A DNA stretch of 25,628 nt, from NCBI GenBank assembly GCA_040905285.1, contig JBBDRV010000175.1, positions 1 to 25,628 on the forward strand, written 5' to 3'. Position 1 is the stretch's first letter, and each line of letters begins with the position of its first letter. Both the position numbers and the translations under genes were made by a program. Origin of the DNA: JBBDRV01 sp040905285. GTDB lineage: Bacteria > Bacteroidota > Rhodothermia > Balneolales > Balneolaceae. Below the pieces are notes generated by a model that made no database searches, was not told where the DNA came from, and saw only the letters and a list, made by a program, of their open reading frames with translations. Shown in pieces: positions 7,245 to 14,588 of this stretch.

Positions 7245-8822
7245 TCAGTGCTTGAAATGACGGCTGCCGGTAAAGACCATGGCGATATTCCGCTTGTCTG
7301 CAGCGTCAATCACCTCCTGGTCCCGGATGCTGCCGCCTGGCTGGATGATGGCCCGTACTCCCGCATCGGCGGCCGCCTCGACACCATCTGCAAAAGGGAA
7401 GAAAGCATCGGATGCGACAACCGAATCCGCGAGAGACAGCGATTCCTTCTGCGCTTTTCTTATGGCGATTTCGGAACTGTCGACCCTGCTGGGCTGGCCT
7501 GTTCCGATCCCCAGCGTCCTGCTGTTTTTTGCATATACAATCGCATTGGATTTTACATGCCTGACCACTTTCCAGGCAAAAAGCAGATCATCCATTTCCT
7601 CCTCTCCGGCAGACCGGCCGGTTACCGTTTTGAAACGACCGGCATCGATCTCTATTCTGTCTGAATTCTGAAGAAGAGCACCACCTGCTATGGACCGGAA
7701 CTGAACAGCACTGGCCATCGGGTGGAATTTTTTTATTTCCACCAGTCTGCGGTTTTTTTTCCGCGTCAAAAGGTCCAGCGCTTCCCTGCTGAAGGAAGGT
7801 GCCATAATGATTTCGGTAAAAATGGCGTCTATCTCCGAGGCTGTATCCCTGTCAAGTTTCCGGTTGACAATCACGATGCCTCCGAAAGGAGAGACCGTAT
7901 CAGTGGAAAAGGCTTTGTGCCAGGCGCCGGCCATGGATTCCGGGTCGCTTGCGACTCCGCATGGAACCGTATGTTTGAAAATGGCCGCCGTCGGATCCGA
8001 ATCCTGAAAATCGGATATGAGACTGAGGGCGGAGTCGATGTCCAGGTAATTGTTATAGCTCAGCGCCTTGCCGTGAAAACAGTTGAACCAGTCGTCCTGG
8101 CTGCCATAGACCGCAGCCGGCTGATGGGGATTTTCACCATAGCGCAGTCCGCCGGCTTTCGGCAGGCTCACAGTCCACTGCTCAGGCAGTCCTTCACCCG
8201 TAATTTTCCCAAAATAGGTACTGATAGCGGCATCATAATCCGCAGTGTGATTAAAGGCCTGCTTAGCCAGCTGCCTCCGCTGATCAAAAGAAATTTCCCC
8301 CTGTTCCTGGAGTTCCTCAGCCAGACTTTCATACTGGGAGGGAGAGGAGACTACACACACGTGGGCAAAGTTCTTTGCGGCAGCCCGTATCATGGCCGGC
8401 CCTCCGATGTCGATGTTTTCAGTCGCCACTTCGGGGGTGATATCCGGGCTGTCGACGGTTTTTCTGAACGGATAGAGATTAACCACCACCAGTTCAAAAG
8501 GACGGATGTTTAACCGGTTCAGTTCGCTGATGTCCGGCTCATGGCTGGTGCGCGCCAGAATCCCGCCGTGGATGGCGGGATGAAGTGTTTTCACACGGCC
8601 GTCCAGGCACTCGGGAAATCCGGTGATTTCTGATACATCCCGCACCTCTATTCCGGCTTCACGCATAGCACGGGCGGTCCCGCCCGTTGAAATCAGTTCA
8701 ATTCCCAGCCCCGAAAGTTTCCGGGCAAAAGGGATCAGTCCGGTTTTGTCGGAAACGGAGAGCAGAGCCCGTTTTATTTTGAGTGGTGTTGTCGGCAGAT
8801 GGTCAAGTGGTTGGAGTGCCAA
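7245..8822 (-). CDS. purH: PurH, bifunctional AICAR transformylase/IMP cyclohydrolase
   Basis: This 525-residue enzyme performs the last two steps of IMP synthesis: formylation of AICAR from 10-formyl-THF, then ring closure. The N-terminal MGS-like cyclohydrolase domain (about 17-150) shows RALLSVSDKTG, STGGT and DGRVKTLHPAIHGGIL. The transformylase domain follows, with LRYGENPHQ (227-235), K283-H284 of the catalytic KH motif, and KAFSTDTVSPFGG (303-315). The KH motif reads KHTVPCG where KHxNPCG is usual, so the Asn is Val; the catalytic Lys and His are kept. The start is a TTG (8822-8820), 6 nt after the purN stop. An in-frame stop (the purN TGA) lies three codons upstream and there is no ATG before the first motif, so TTG is the best start. 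Confidence 0.95.
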   Translation of the reverse strand: MALQPLDHLPTTPLKIKRALLSVSDKTGLIPFARKLSGLGIELISTGGTARAMREAGIEVRDVSEITGFPECLDGRVKTLHPAIHGGILARTSHEPDISELNRLNIRPFELVVVNLYPFRKTVDSPDITPEVATENIDIGGPAMIRAAAKNFAHVCVVSSPSQYESLAEELQEQGEISFDQRRQLAKQAFNHTADYDAAISTYFGKITGEGLPEQWTVSLPKAGGLRYGENPHQPAAVYGSQDDWFNCFHGKALSYNNYLDIDSALSLISDFQDSDPTAAIFKHTVPCGVASDPESMAGAWHKAFSTDTVSPFGGIVIVNRKLDRDTASEIDAIFTEIIMAPSFSREALDLLTRKKNRRLVEIKKFHPMASAVQFRSIAGGALLQNSDRIEIDAGRFKTVTGRSAGEEEMDDLLFAWKVVRHVKSNAIVYAKNSRTLGIGTGQPSRVDSSEIAIRKAQKESLSLADSVVASDAFFPFADGVEAAADAGVRAIIQPGGSIRDQEVIDAADKRNIAMVFTGSRHFKH

Positions 8823-8828
8823 GGGCGG

Positions 8829-9416
8829 TCAGTTTTTTGGGGTTAGCAGTTGTCGGATCACTTTACAGAGAAGCTCGTGCTCTTTTTTCAATATACGCCT
8901 GCCCAGCGAACCGGGTGTATCATCCGGATGTATATCGACTTTCAGTTGTGCCAGAACAGGCCCCTGGTCATAACTGTCCGTTACCATGTGCACGGTACAT
9001 CCCGACTCTTTTTCGCCGGCTTCGATGACTGCCCGGTGTACCCGCATTCCATAAAATCCATGTCCCCCGTACTTTGGAAGGAGAGACGGATGGATATTGA
9101 TGATTTTTCCCTGATACTTCCTGATGACCGCCGACGGTATTTTAATCATAAATCCCGCCAGGACGATCAAATCCGGTTTCCAGGATTCCAGGGTGTCCAG
9201 TATCGCTGCAGCAAAATCACGTGTGCCGGAATAATCCGAAGGAACAAGAACACGATGCGGAATGCCTGCCCGTTCGGCCTTTTCGATGGCCCCGATCTTG
9301 TTTTTGCTGGCAATTAACCCGGTAATATCCGCGTCAAGCCGCCCTTTTCGGACAGCGTCTATGACTGCCTGGAAATTGGTTCCGGAACCTGAAGCAAATA
9401 CGACAACTTTATTCAT
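8829..9416 (-). CDS. purN: PurN, phosphoribosylglycinamide formyltransferase
   Basis: This 195-residue enzyme transfers the formyl group of 10-formyl-THF to GAR, the third step of purine synthesis. Visible motifs are the phosphate-binding ASGSGTNFQA (8-17), the folate/catalytic N107-I-H109-P-SLLP segment, and TVHMVTDSYDQGP, where D150 corresponds to E. coli D144. Relative to E. coli there are about five extra residues after HPSLLPKYGG, which I believe is a common form in Bacteroidota. The ATG at 9416 is well placed before the first beta strand. It sits 55 nt after the AI-2E-family permease gene and 6 nt before purH, so purN and purH are surely co-transcribed. Confidence 0.95.
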   Translation of the reverse strand: MNKVVVFASGSGTNFQAVIDAVRKGRLDADITGLIASKNKIGAIEKAERAGIPHRVLVPSDYSGTRDFAAAILDTLESWKPDLIVLAGFMIKIPSAVIRKYQGKIINIHPSLLPKYGGHGFYGMRVHRAVIEAGEKESGCTVHMVTDSYDQGPVLAQLKVDIHPDDTPGSLGRRILKKEHELLCKVIRQLLTPKN

Positions 9417-9471
9417 TCAGTGCAATGCAGATTAACAGGGCCGGCAAGATACGGAATGAGCCGAACCGATG

Positions 9472-10587
9472 TTACCCTGATTCTGAACTGTCCATGGTCT
9501 TTCCGGGAGGCCTGTGACTGGCCGGATCCGCGCGGTAAACATGATAGTTGTTGAAGCTCCACCTGATCTGGGTAAAGGTGATTTTTACAGTTGTGGCGAG
9601 GGGTATGGCGATTAGCATGCCCAGGATTCCGGCCGCTTCGGCACCGACGAGGATAATGAAAAGAATGGCAACCGGGTGCATCTCGGCTGATTTTGAGAAA
9701 ATAAGAGGCTGGAAGACGATATTGTCAAGAATCTGGACAAGAAACACAGCAAGAAGACAGGGGAGAATCAGTGAAAAATCTCCGGTTTCCACAATAGGCA
9801 CGATGATAGACAGTATATATCCGATAAAAGGCCCGAAATAGGGTATGGTGTTTGCCACGCCGATTGTAATTCCGACAGACGCCGAATTGGACAGGCCCGC
9901 AATGGAAAGAAAAACCCAGGAAAAAAAAGCGACGAGAAGACTCTGAAACAGCACGCTTCGAAAATAGACACCCAGGCGGGTTTCAATTTTGTCAATAAGG
10001 CTCAGTGTGGTTTCAAAATATTTATTGGGTACCAGCTGAAGCAAATCCCTGCGGATTTTGCTGCCATCTTTCAGGAAAAAGAAAGTGGCAAAGGGAATGA
10101 CCAGAAATGCGGCAAACAGATTTGTAAATATCCCGACCAGATTATTCAGCATATCCGGAATTCTGCCTGTATCGAACAGATTTCCAAAAGCCCTGGTCAC
10201 ATTTTCCTGCAGGAATCCGGGTGGTAGAAATTCAATCTCATCAATAAGCATGTTTTCAATTTCACTGGCTATAAACCGGATATTCTCCATGCTGAGCTGG
10301 CTGGTCAGCGCTCCCATCTGGCTGGCGATGATCGGGATGATACTGGTGGAGATCCATATGATCACCAGGATAAGCGAGGCAAGGGTCAGTGTAATTGCCA
10401 CTGTACGGTGCATCCCGGCAGCCTGCATCCTGTTGACCATGGGGTCCAGCAGATAGCTGATGACCATGGCAATAATCACATATGCCACAAGATTGCCGAA
10501 ATTATAAAGGATGATCACAAGCAGCATAACAACTGCAAGAGTGATTACAAACCTTACGATCCTGTCAAGTGTGATGTTATTAACCAT
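9472..10587 (-). CDS. AI-2E family (PerM/YdiK-like) membrane transporter
   Basis: This 371-residue polytopic protein belongs to Pfam AI-2E_transport (PF01594). Hydrophobic segments are seen at roughly 10-32, 34-48, 63-87, 150-172, 212-234, 237-285 and 303-338. A soluble, partly amphipathic stretch (about 88-148) separates the N-terminal helices from the rest, as in the family. The C-terminal signature PLIFSKSAEMHPVAIL...GAEAAGILGMLIAIPLA is the strongest hallmark. Members include exporters of AI-2 (TqsA) and Na+/H+ antiporters in halophiles, and many are uncharacterised, so the substrate cannot be named. The gene overlaps the recX end by 8 nt (ATGGTTAA), which suggests translational coupling in the recA operon. 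The last ~30 residues are a polar tail. Confidence 0.9.
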   Translation of the reverse strand: MVNNITLDRIVRFVITLAVVMLLVIILYNFGNLVAYVIIAMVISYLLDPMVNRMQAAGMHRTVAITLTLASLILVIIWISTSIIPIIASQMGALTSQLSMENIRFIASEIENMLIDEIEFLPPGFLQENVTRAFGNLFDTGRIPDMLNNLVGIFTNLFAAFLVIPFATFFFLKDGSKIRRDLLQLVPNKYFETTLSLIDKIETRLGVYFRSVLFQSLLVAFFSWVFLSIAGLSNSASVGITIGVANTIPYFGPFIGYILSIIVPIVETGDFSLILPCLLAVFLVQILDNIVFQPLIFSKSAEMHPVAILFIILVGAEAAGILGMLIAIPLATTVKITFTQIRWSFNNYHVYRADPASHRPPGKTMDSSESG

Positions 10588-11263
10588 TCAACCGGCTGAT
10601 GATGTCGGGAAGTGCCCCGTTAATCGTGGTATGGGTAAACCCTCTTTGCTGAAGATAAAGCGAAATCTTTTTCCTGCGTTTGAAATCGTCATCTTCCTTT
10701 GAGAAATGTCGGGTGCGTTTAAGAGCTAAATCTACACAAATCCTCTTTAGCTCCAAATCATCGGATAAATCCGACAGGATGCGATCTGCGGTCTGCCTGC
10801 TGATCCCTTTTCCCATTAATGCAGCCCGGATTTTTATCGGTCCCCAGCGTTGACGCTCAAGTTTGTCTGAGGCGAATTTCCGTGCGAATGCCTCATCGTC
10901 GAGAGTTCCTTTCTGATCCAGCTCCTGCAGCACCCGTTCAATGTATTCAGGATCGCAGCCCCTGTTCAGCGCTTTTCTCTTCAGCTCTCCCCGTGAATGG
11001 TCCCGTCTGCCAAGCAGCCGCAGAAAATACTCTTTGACTGAATTTTTTTCCTCTTCCTCAGAGATTCTGTCATACAGGCCGGAAGTCATTTTCAGGCCTT
11101 TCCGGAGATCGAACCTGATCAGGATATCGACGGAAATTCCGATGATTAACTGATCGTTATGGTAAACAGAAAACCGGTCGGGGTGTTTTTTTTGCCGTTC
11201 CACAGAAGTGATCATGACCGGGAATGTTATTTTCCTGCCGGTCCCGGCTGCACGATCTTCCAT
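10580..11263 (-). CDS. recX: RecX, RecA regulatory protein
   Basis: This 227-residue protein is a RecX-family modulator, which binds along the RecA filament and limits its growth and co-protease activity. It is built of three-helix repeats: the motif YFLRLLGRRDHSRGELKRKALNRG and then LDDEAFARKFASDKL...WGPIKIRAALMGKGI are the classic RecX signatures. The N-terminal ~65 residues form a beta-rich extension (VERQKKHPDRFSVYHNDQ...) as in Bacteroidota and Firmicutes RecX. It starts one base after the recA TGA (TGATATG), the normal recA-recX pairing, so recX is expected to be made in step with recA. Confidence 0.94.
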   Translation of the reverse strand: MEDRAAGTGRKITFPVMITSVERQKKHPDRFSVYHNDQLIIGISVDILIRFDLRKGLKMTSGLYDRISEEEEKNSVKEYFLRLLGRRDHSRGELKRKALNRGCDPEYIERVLQELDQKGTLDDEAFARKFASDKLERQRWGPIKIRAALMGKGISRQTADRILSDLSDDLELKRICVDLALKRTRHFSKEDDDFKRRKKISLYLQQRGFTHTTINGALPDIISRLNG

Positions 11264-11264
11264 A

Positions 11265-12335
11265 TCAGGCCTTGTCGGCTACAGGCTTTTCTCCATTTTT
11301 TTCGCTGTCGGATTCGGGCTCTGCCTGCTCCGGAAACAGCCGGGCCAGAATTGTCTCTTCAATCTGTTTGGTCAGCTTTTCATCCTCTTCGAGGAACTGT
11401 ATCGCTGCATCGGTGCCCTGGCCGATTGGTTCCCCGTCATAGCGGAACCAGCTGCCCCGTTTTTCTATGATGTCGTATTCCACCGCCAGGTCCAGAATTT
11501 CCGAAATCCTGGAAATGCCCTTGCCGTAAATAATATTGAATTCGACGGTTTTGAATGGCGGGGCCACTTTATTTTTAACCACTTTTACTTTCGTCCGGTT
11601 ACCGATGATCTCATCTCCCTTTTTCAGAGCCCCGATCCTGCGGATGTCCAGCCGCACGGAGGAGTAAAACTTGAGAGCACGTCCACCGGAGGTCGTTTCG
11701 GGATTACCGAACATCACTCCTATTTTCTCACGGATCTGGTTAATAAATATGCAGGAGGTTCGCGACTTGCTTACGATCCCCGTGATCTTTCGAAGTGCCT
11801 GGGACATTAACCGGGCCTGGAGACCCACATGGGAGTCGCCCATTTCCCCTTCAAGTTCTGCACGCGGTACAAGCGCGGCAACGGAGTCAACCACAATAAC
11901 ATCCAGTGCACCGGACCGGATCAGTGTTTCCGTAATCTCCAGGGCCTGTTCACCGCTGTCGGGCTGGGAGATCAGAAGCTCATCGGTTTTAATTCCCAGC
12001 GCCTTGGCATAGCGGGTGTCAAAGGCATGCTCCGCATCGATAAAAGCGGCATATCCGCCTGCCTTTTGCGCTTCGGCGATAACATGCATGGCCAGTGTGG
12101 TCTTTCCACTGGATTCCGGACCGTATATTTCCGTAACGCGTCCGCGGGGAATTCCATTTACGCCGAGAGCGTAATTAACCATGATGGAACCGGTGGAGAT
12201 GGAAGACACCTCGTTGGCAGGACCGTCACCCAGCCGCATGATGGTTCCGCTGCCATGCTGCTTTTCGATCTGGCCCACGGCAATATCAAGTGATTTAATT
12301 CGATCTTTATTGCTGGAATTTGAGGAAGAAGACAT
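11265..12335 (-). CDS. recA: RecA recombinase
   Basis: This 356-residue protein polymerises on single-stranded DNA, drives homologous pairing and strand exchange, and stimulates LexA-type self-cleavage. Intact motifs include Walker A GPESSGKT (72-79), the IDAEHAFD segment, Walker B VIVVDSVAALVP, loop L1 EGEMGDSHVGLQARLMSQALRK, and loop L2 INQIREKIGVMFGNPETTSGG. The C-terminal domain ends in an acidic tail (EQAEPESDSEKNGEK), which in RecA proteins tempers DNA binding. Length is normal. The N-terminus is Ser-rich (MSSSSNSSN). It is the first gene of recA-recX-permease, with a promoter candidate about 110-135 nt upstream and a leader carrying direct repeats. Confidence 0.98.
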   Translation of the reverse strand: MSSSSNSSNKDRIKSLDIAVGQIEKQHGSGTIMRLGDGPANEVSSISTGSIMVNYALGVNGIPRGRVTEIYGPESSGKTTLAMHVIAEAQKAGGYAAFIDAEHAFDTRYAKALGIKTDELLISQPDSGEQALEITETLIRSGALDVIVVDSVAALVPRAELEGEMGDSHVGLQARLMSQALRKITGIVSKSRTSCIFINQIREKIGVMFGNPETTSGGRALKFYSSVRLDIRRIGALKKGDEIIGNRTKVKVVKNKVAPPFKTVEFNIIYGKGISRISEILDLAVEYDIIEKRGSWFRYDGEPIGQGTDAAIQFLEEDEKLTKQIEETILARLFPEQAEPESDSEKNGEKPVADKA

Positions 12336-12348
12336 TGTGAGACTGTTG

Positions 12349-12402
12349 GGTTGAAATTCGAGGGAGCTGGATTCGGTTGAAATTCGAACGGGTTGAAATT
12401 CG
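12349..12402. repeat. Three direct copies of GGTTGAAATTCG in the recA leader
   Basis: Exact 12-bp copies lie at 12349-12360, 12375-12386 and 12391-12402, with a degenerate fourth (GGTTGAG) abutting at 12403. Spacings between copy starts are 26 and 16 nt. They fall 14-67 nt upstream of the recA ATG, downstream of the proposed -10 box, so they would be in the mRNA leader or act as operator sites. Confidence 0.9.
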
Positions 12403-12434
12403 GTTGAGTTTTCCGGCGTTGGATTTTTTGAAAC

Positions 12435-12471
12435 TATATGTTCAATATATGTATGATATGCTTCAGGTCAA
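12435..12471 (-). promoter_or_regulatory. Probable recA promoter with an inverted repeat on the -10 box
   Basis: On the minus strand TTGACC (12471-12466) and TATATT (12449-12444) are separated by 16 nt and each match the sigma-70 consensus at five of six positions. Transcription would start near 12437, giving a leader of about 100 nt. The inverted repeat TATAT-GTTCA-ATATA (12435-12449) covers the -10 box, a typical place for a repressor operator such as LexA, though no known LexA consensus is matched exactly. Confidence 0.45.
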
Positions 12472-12522
12472 ATACTTGCAGAATTATTTTAGCCGTTTAT
12501 TTACCATTTATTTATGTATGAG

Positions 12523-12566
12523 ATTCCTCTGTAACCTGGATGCAACGTGTGATATTCCTCTGTAAC
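12523..12566. repeat. Direct repeat ATTCCTCTGTAAC, two copies
   Basis: Exact 13-bp copies lie at 12523-12535 and 12554-12566 (31 nt apart, three helical turns); including flanks, 15 of 16 positions match. They lie 52-100 nt upstream of the proposed recA -35 box, between the two divergent transcription units. The helical phasing would suit a bound regulator. Confidence 0.8.
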
Positions 12567-12806
12567 TCGGGTTTTCTGTTGTCAAGTTCCGGGAACGGGA
12601 GAGCAATTACAAATTTAAATAGAGGGTTCGGGGGGCGGCAACTGCCACCGGCGACCCGTTCAACAGGCCGGAAGCCTGATTCAGAAACAGCATGCACCGG
12701 CAGCGAAGCCGCCGGCAGGGGCAGCCGCCGATTTCCCGGTAGGCAGTCTGCCGGAAAATCCGTTTATTTTGTCAGCAGGCAGACTCCCATCGTAAAACCT
12801 ATACGC

Positions 12807-13652
12807 ATGCGCTTATTGATTGCCGACAGCGGAGCCACTAAAACCGACTGGGCATATATTGATGTTCATGAGGGGAAGCCTGTCTTTATGAAGACAGGCG
12901 GACTTCATCCGGCCTATATTGATCCGGTTCCCGTTTTGACGGAATTGAAGAGGAGTCTGTCTCAATGCCGGCCTGACCTGCTCATATTTTACGGTGCGGG
13001 GTGTTATTCTGCTGAAGCGTCCATGCCTGTCCGGCATCTTATGAAAGAGGCGTTTGGAGACATCCCGATGGAAATACGGGATGACCTGACGGCTGTGGCA
13101 CATGCGTTCCTGGGAGATGCGGAAGGGATTGTCGGCATTCTCGGGACGGGTTCCGCTTCGGGGTATTTTTTCGCGGGGGAAAGGAAAGAGCAGGTCGCCT
13201 CGCTCGGCTATGTGCTCGGCGATGAGGGAAGCGCATCGGATATCGGGAAGCGTATTCTGAAATCAGCCTTGCGGGGGGAGTTCAGCAGAAGCGTGATGCA
13301 GTATCTGGAGTCAAGGCTGGAGAGCCTGGAGTACCGGGATATTATGAGTGCCCTTTACGGAGCCCGCCGGCCCAGCTATTACCTTGCGGATACAGCAAAA
13401 GCCGTATTGACAGGCCGCTATCCTTCAGAGATCGGCAACGTCGTCCTTGCCGGTTTCCAGTCTTATATGGATTCACATCTGAAAAGGTACAGGGGATTTC
13501 CGATGCTTCCGGTTATTCTGTCGGGTGGGATGGCTGTCGGAGAAGAGGATAAAATCCGGCATCTGCTGAAGCAGAATGCAGTGGAAAAGATGACGGTTTC
13601 CGGGGGTGTGATCAGTGCACTGGCGGACCGGCAGATCCGGCGGATGAAATGA
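12807..13652 (+). CDS. BadF/BadG/BcrA/BcrD-type ATPase, probable N-acetylglucosamine-type sugar kinase
   Basis: This 281-residue protein has the sugar kinase/Hsp70/actin ATPase fold. Phosphate-1 is IADSGATKTDW (5-15), phosphate-2 is ILGTGSASGYF (111-121), and YVLGDEGSASDIGKR (135-149) is the hallmark LGDEGS loop of GlcNAc kinase-like BadF members. D93 in RDDLTAVAHA is the likely catalytic base, and VILSGGMA (236-243) is the adenosine motif. Bacteroidota homologues of this length are usually annotated as N-acetylglucosamine kinases, which phosphorylate amino sugars from wall or chitin recycling, but the substrate is inferred. I chose the ATG at 12807 because it places the first beta strand at residue 2, as usual; the frame is open further upstream but without similarity. 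The gene is probably transcribed alone or with tatD, 162 nt downstream. Confidence 0.85.
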   Translation: MRLLIADSGATKTDWAYIDVHEGKPVFMKTGGLHPAYIDPVPVLTELKRSLSQCRPDLLIFYGAGCYSAEASMPVRHLMKEAFGDIPMEIRDDLTAVAHAFLGDAEGIVGILGTGSASGYFFAGERKEQVASLGYVLGDEGSASDIGKRILKSALRGEFSRSVMQYLESRLESLEYRDIMSALYGARRPSYYLADTAKAVLTGRYPSEIGNVVLAGFQSYMDSHLKRYRGFPMLPVILSGGMAVGEEDKIRHLLKQNAVEKMTVSGGVISALADRQIRRMK

Positions 13653-13720
13653 TCCGCCCGATCTGTTATCTTTCAATCGGGAAACAGATTTCAGGATAGC
13701 GATCCGGGTATCGCCTTCCG

Positions 13721-13737
13721 CCCGGCAGTCTGCCGGG
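13721..13737. repeat. Perfect GC-rich palindrome downstream of the sugar kinase
   Basis: CCCGGCAG-T-CTGCCGGG is a perfect 17-nt palindrome, 69 nt after the kinase stop, able to form a 7-bp stem with a 3-nt loop. No T-run follows. Its 13-nt core GGCAGTCTGCCGG also occurs upstream of the same gene at 12742-12754. Confidence 0.75.
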
Positions 13738-13814
13738 GGCAGAGTTGCCGGATACGGACAGGCAGGGAGCCGGATATTGAAATCTGCCATGATTCATCTT
13801 TCAAAACCGATAAC

Positions 13815-14588
13815 ATGGTTCTCACCGATACACATTGCCATCTTTATCTGGGCAAGTTCACTGAAGATCTGCAGGACGTCCTCCAGCGTGCAGCCGATGC
13901 GGGGGTGAAGCATATTTTCCTGCCGTCAATCGACTGGAATTCCCCGGATCGGATGGACAGGCTGGCCCATCCGGAGATTGCCTTCTACAAGATGGCAGGG
14001 ATCCATCCATGTGATGTTGCGGAAAACCTGCCGGCGGATGAAAACCGCCTGTATAATCTGGCGGCGGATGATAACATGGTTGCGGTCGGCGAAACCGGCC
14101 TGGACTACCACTGGTCCAGGGATTACATGCGGGAGCAGAAGCAAAGCCTGAAAATTCATTGCAGGGTAGCAAAAGCCGTGAAAAAGCCGGTCATCCTTCA
14201 TAACCGGGATAGCACCTCCGATCTTCTCGACCTGATTGAATCGGAGCAGGACGGGTCCCTCCGTGGGATATGGCACTGTTTTACAGGTACAGCCGATGAA
14301 GGAAAGAGAGCTCTCGACCTTGGTTTGTACCTGGGAATCGGTGGTGTACTCACATTTAAAAATTCGAACGTGGACCAGGTGGTCAAAAATCTGCCGCCGG
14401 ACAGGCTGCTGCTTGAAACCGACGCCCCTTTTCTTGCACCCGAACCGAAAAGGGGCAGGCGCAACGAGCCTTCCTATGTCATTCATACAGCAAAAAAACT
14501 GGCTGAAGTGACAGAAATTCCTTTTAAAGAGCTTGCCCGGATCACCACTGAAAATGCTGCAAGGCTATTCGGAGTGGAAACCCAGTGA
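13815..14588 (+). CDS. TatD-family metal-dependent hydrolase/deoxyribonuclease
   Basis: This 257-residue protein is a TIM-barrel metallohydrolase of the TatD family (3'-to-5' exonuclease activity is reported for E. coli TatD; YcfH/TatD-like members are the closest style). Metal ligands are visible: H7 and H9 (DTHCHL), E93 (GETGLDYH), H129 (ILHNRD), H154 (WHCFTG) and D203 (LETDAPFLAP). The motifs and length (about 255-265) fit fully. The ATG at 13815 sits two codons before the first barrel strand. Its last 24 nt overlap the 3' end of convergent pdxB. The family symbol tatD is not assigned because paralogues (YcfH, YjjV) cannot be told apart here. Confidence 0.93.
   Translation: MVLTDTHCHLYLGKFTEDLQDVLQRAADAGVKHIFLPSIDWNSPDRMDRLAHPEIAFYKMAGIHPCDVAENLPADENRLYNLAADDNMVAVGETGLDYHWSRDYMREQKQSLKIHCRVAKAVKKPVILHNRDSTSDLLDLIESEQDGSLRGIWHCFTGTADEGKRALDLGLYLGIGGVLTFKNSNVDQVVKNLPPDRLLLETDAPFLAPEPKRGRRNEPSYVIHTAKKLAEVTEIPFKELARITTENAARLFGVETQ

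Larger units (their letters stand above)
12336..12806. promoter_or_regulatory. Divergent recA / sugar-kinase intergenic region (471 nt)
   Basis: No credible gene is seen here. The recA-proximal half (12336-12570) is AT-rich and holds the recA promoter candidate and two sets of direct repeats. The kinase-proximal half (12570-12806) is GC-rich with several CCGGCAG/CTGCCGG segments (12697-12703, 12712-12720, 12742-12754). A plus-strand TTGCAG...TATTTA pair with 16-nt spacing, near 12476-12503, could serve the kinase but is weak. A plus-strand frame from 12540 is open into the kinase, but its upstream 89 codons resemble no known domain. Confidence 0.6.

Noticed and set aside
7722..8513. A 263-codon plus-strand frame
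   Set aside because: It is antisense to purH and has no domain signature.
12540..12806. An 89-codon N-terminal extension of the sugar kinase (frame open from ATG 12540)
   Set aside because: The kinase fold begins right after ATG 12807; the extension is low-complexity, Arg/Gly/Ser-rich, lies in GC-rich DNA with repeats, and matches no domain.
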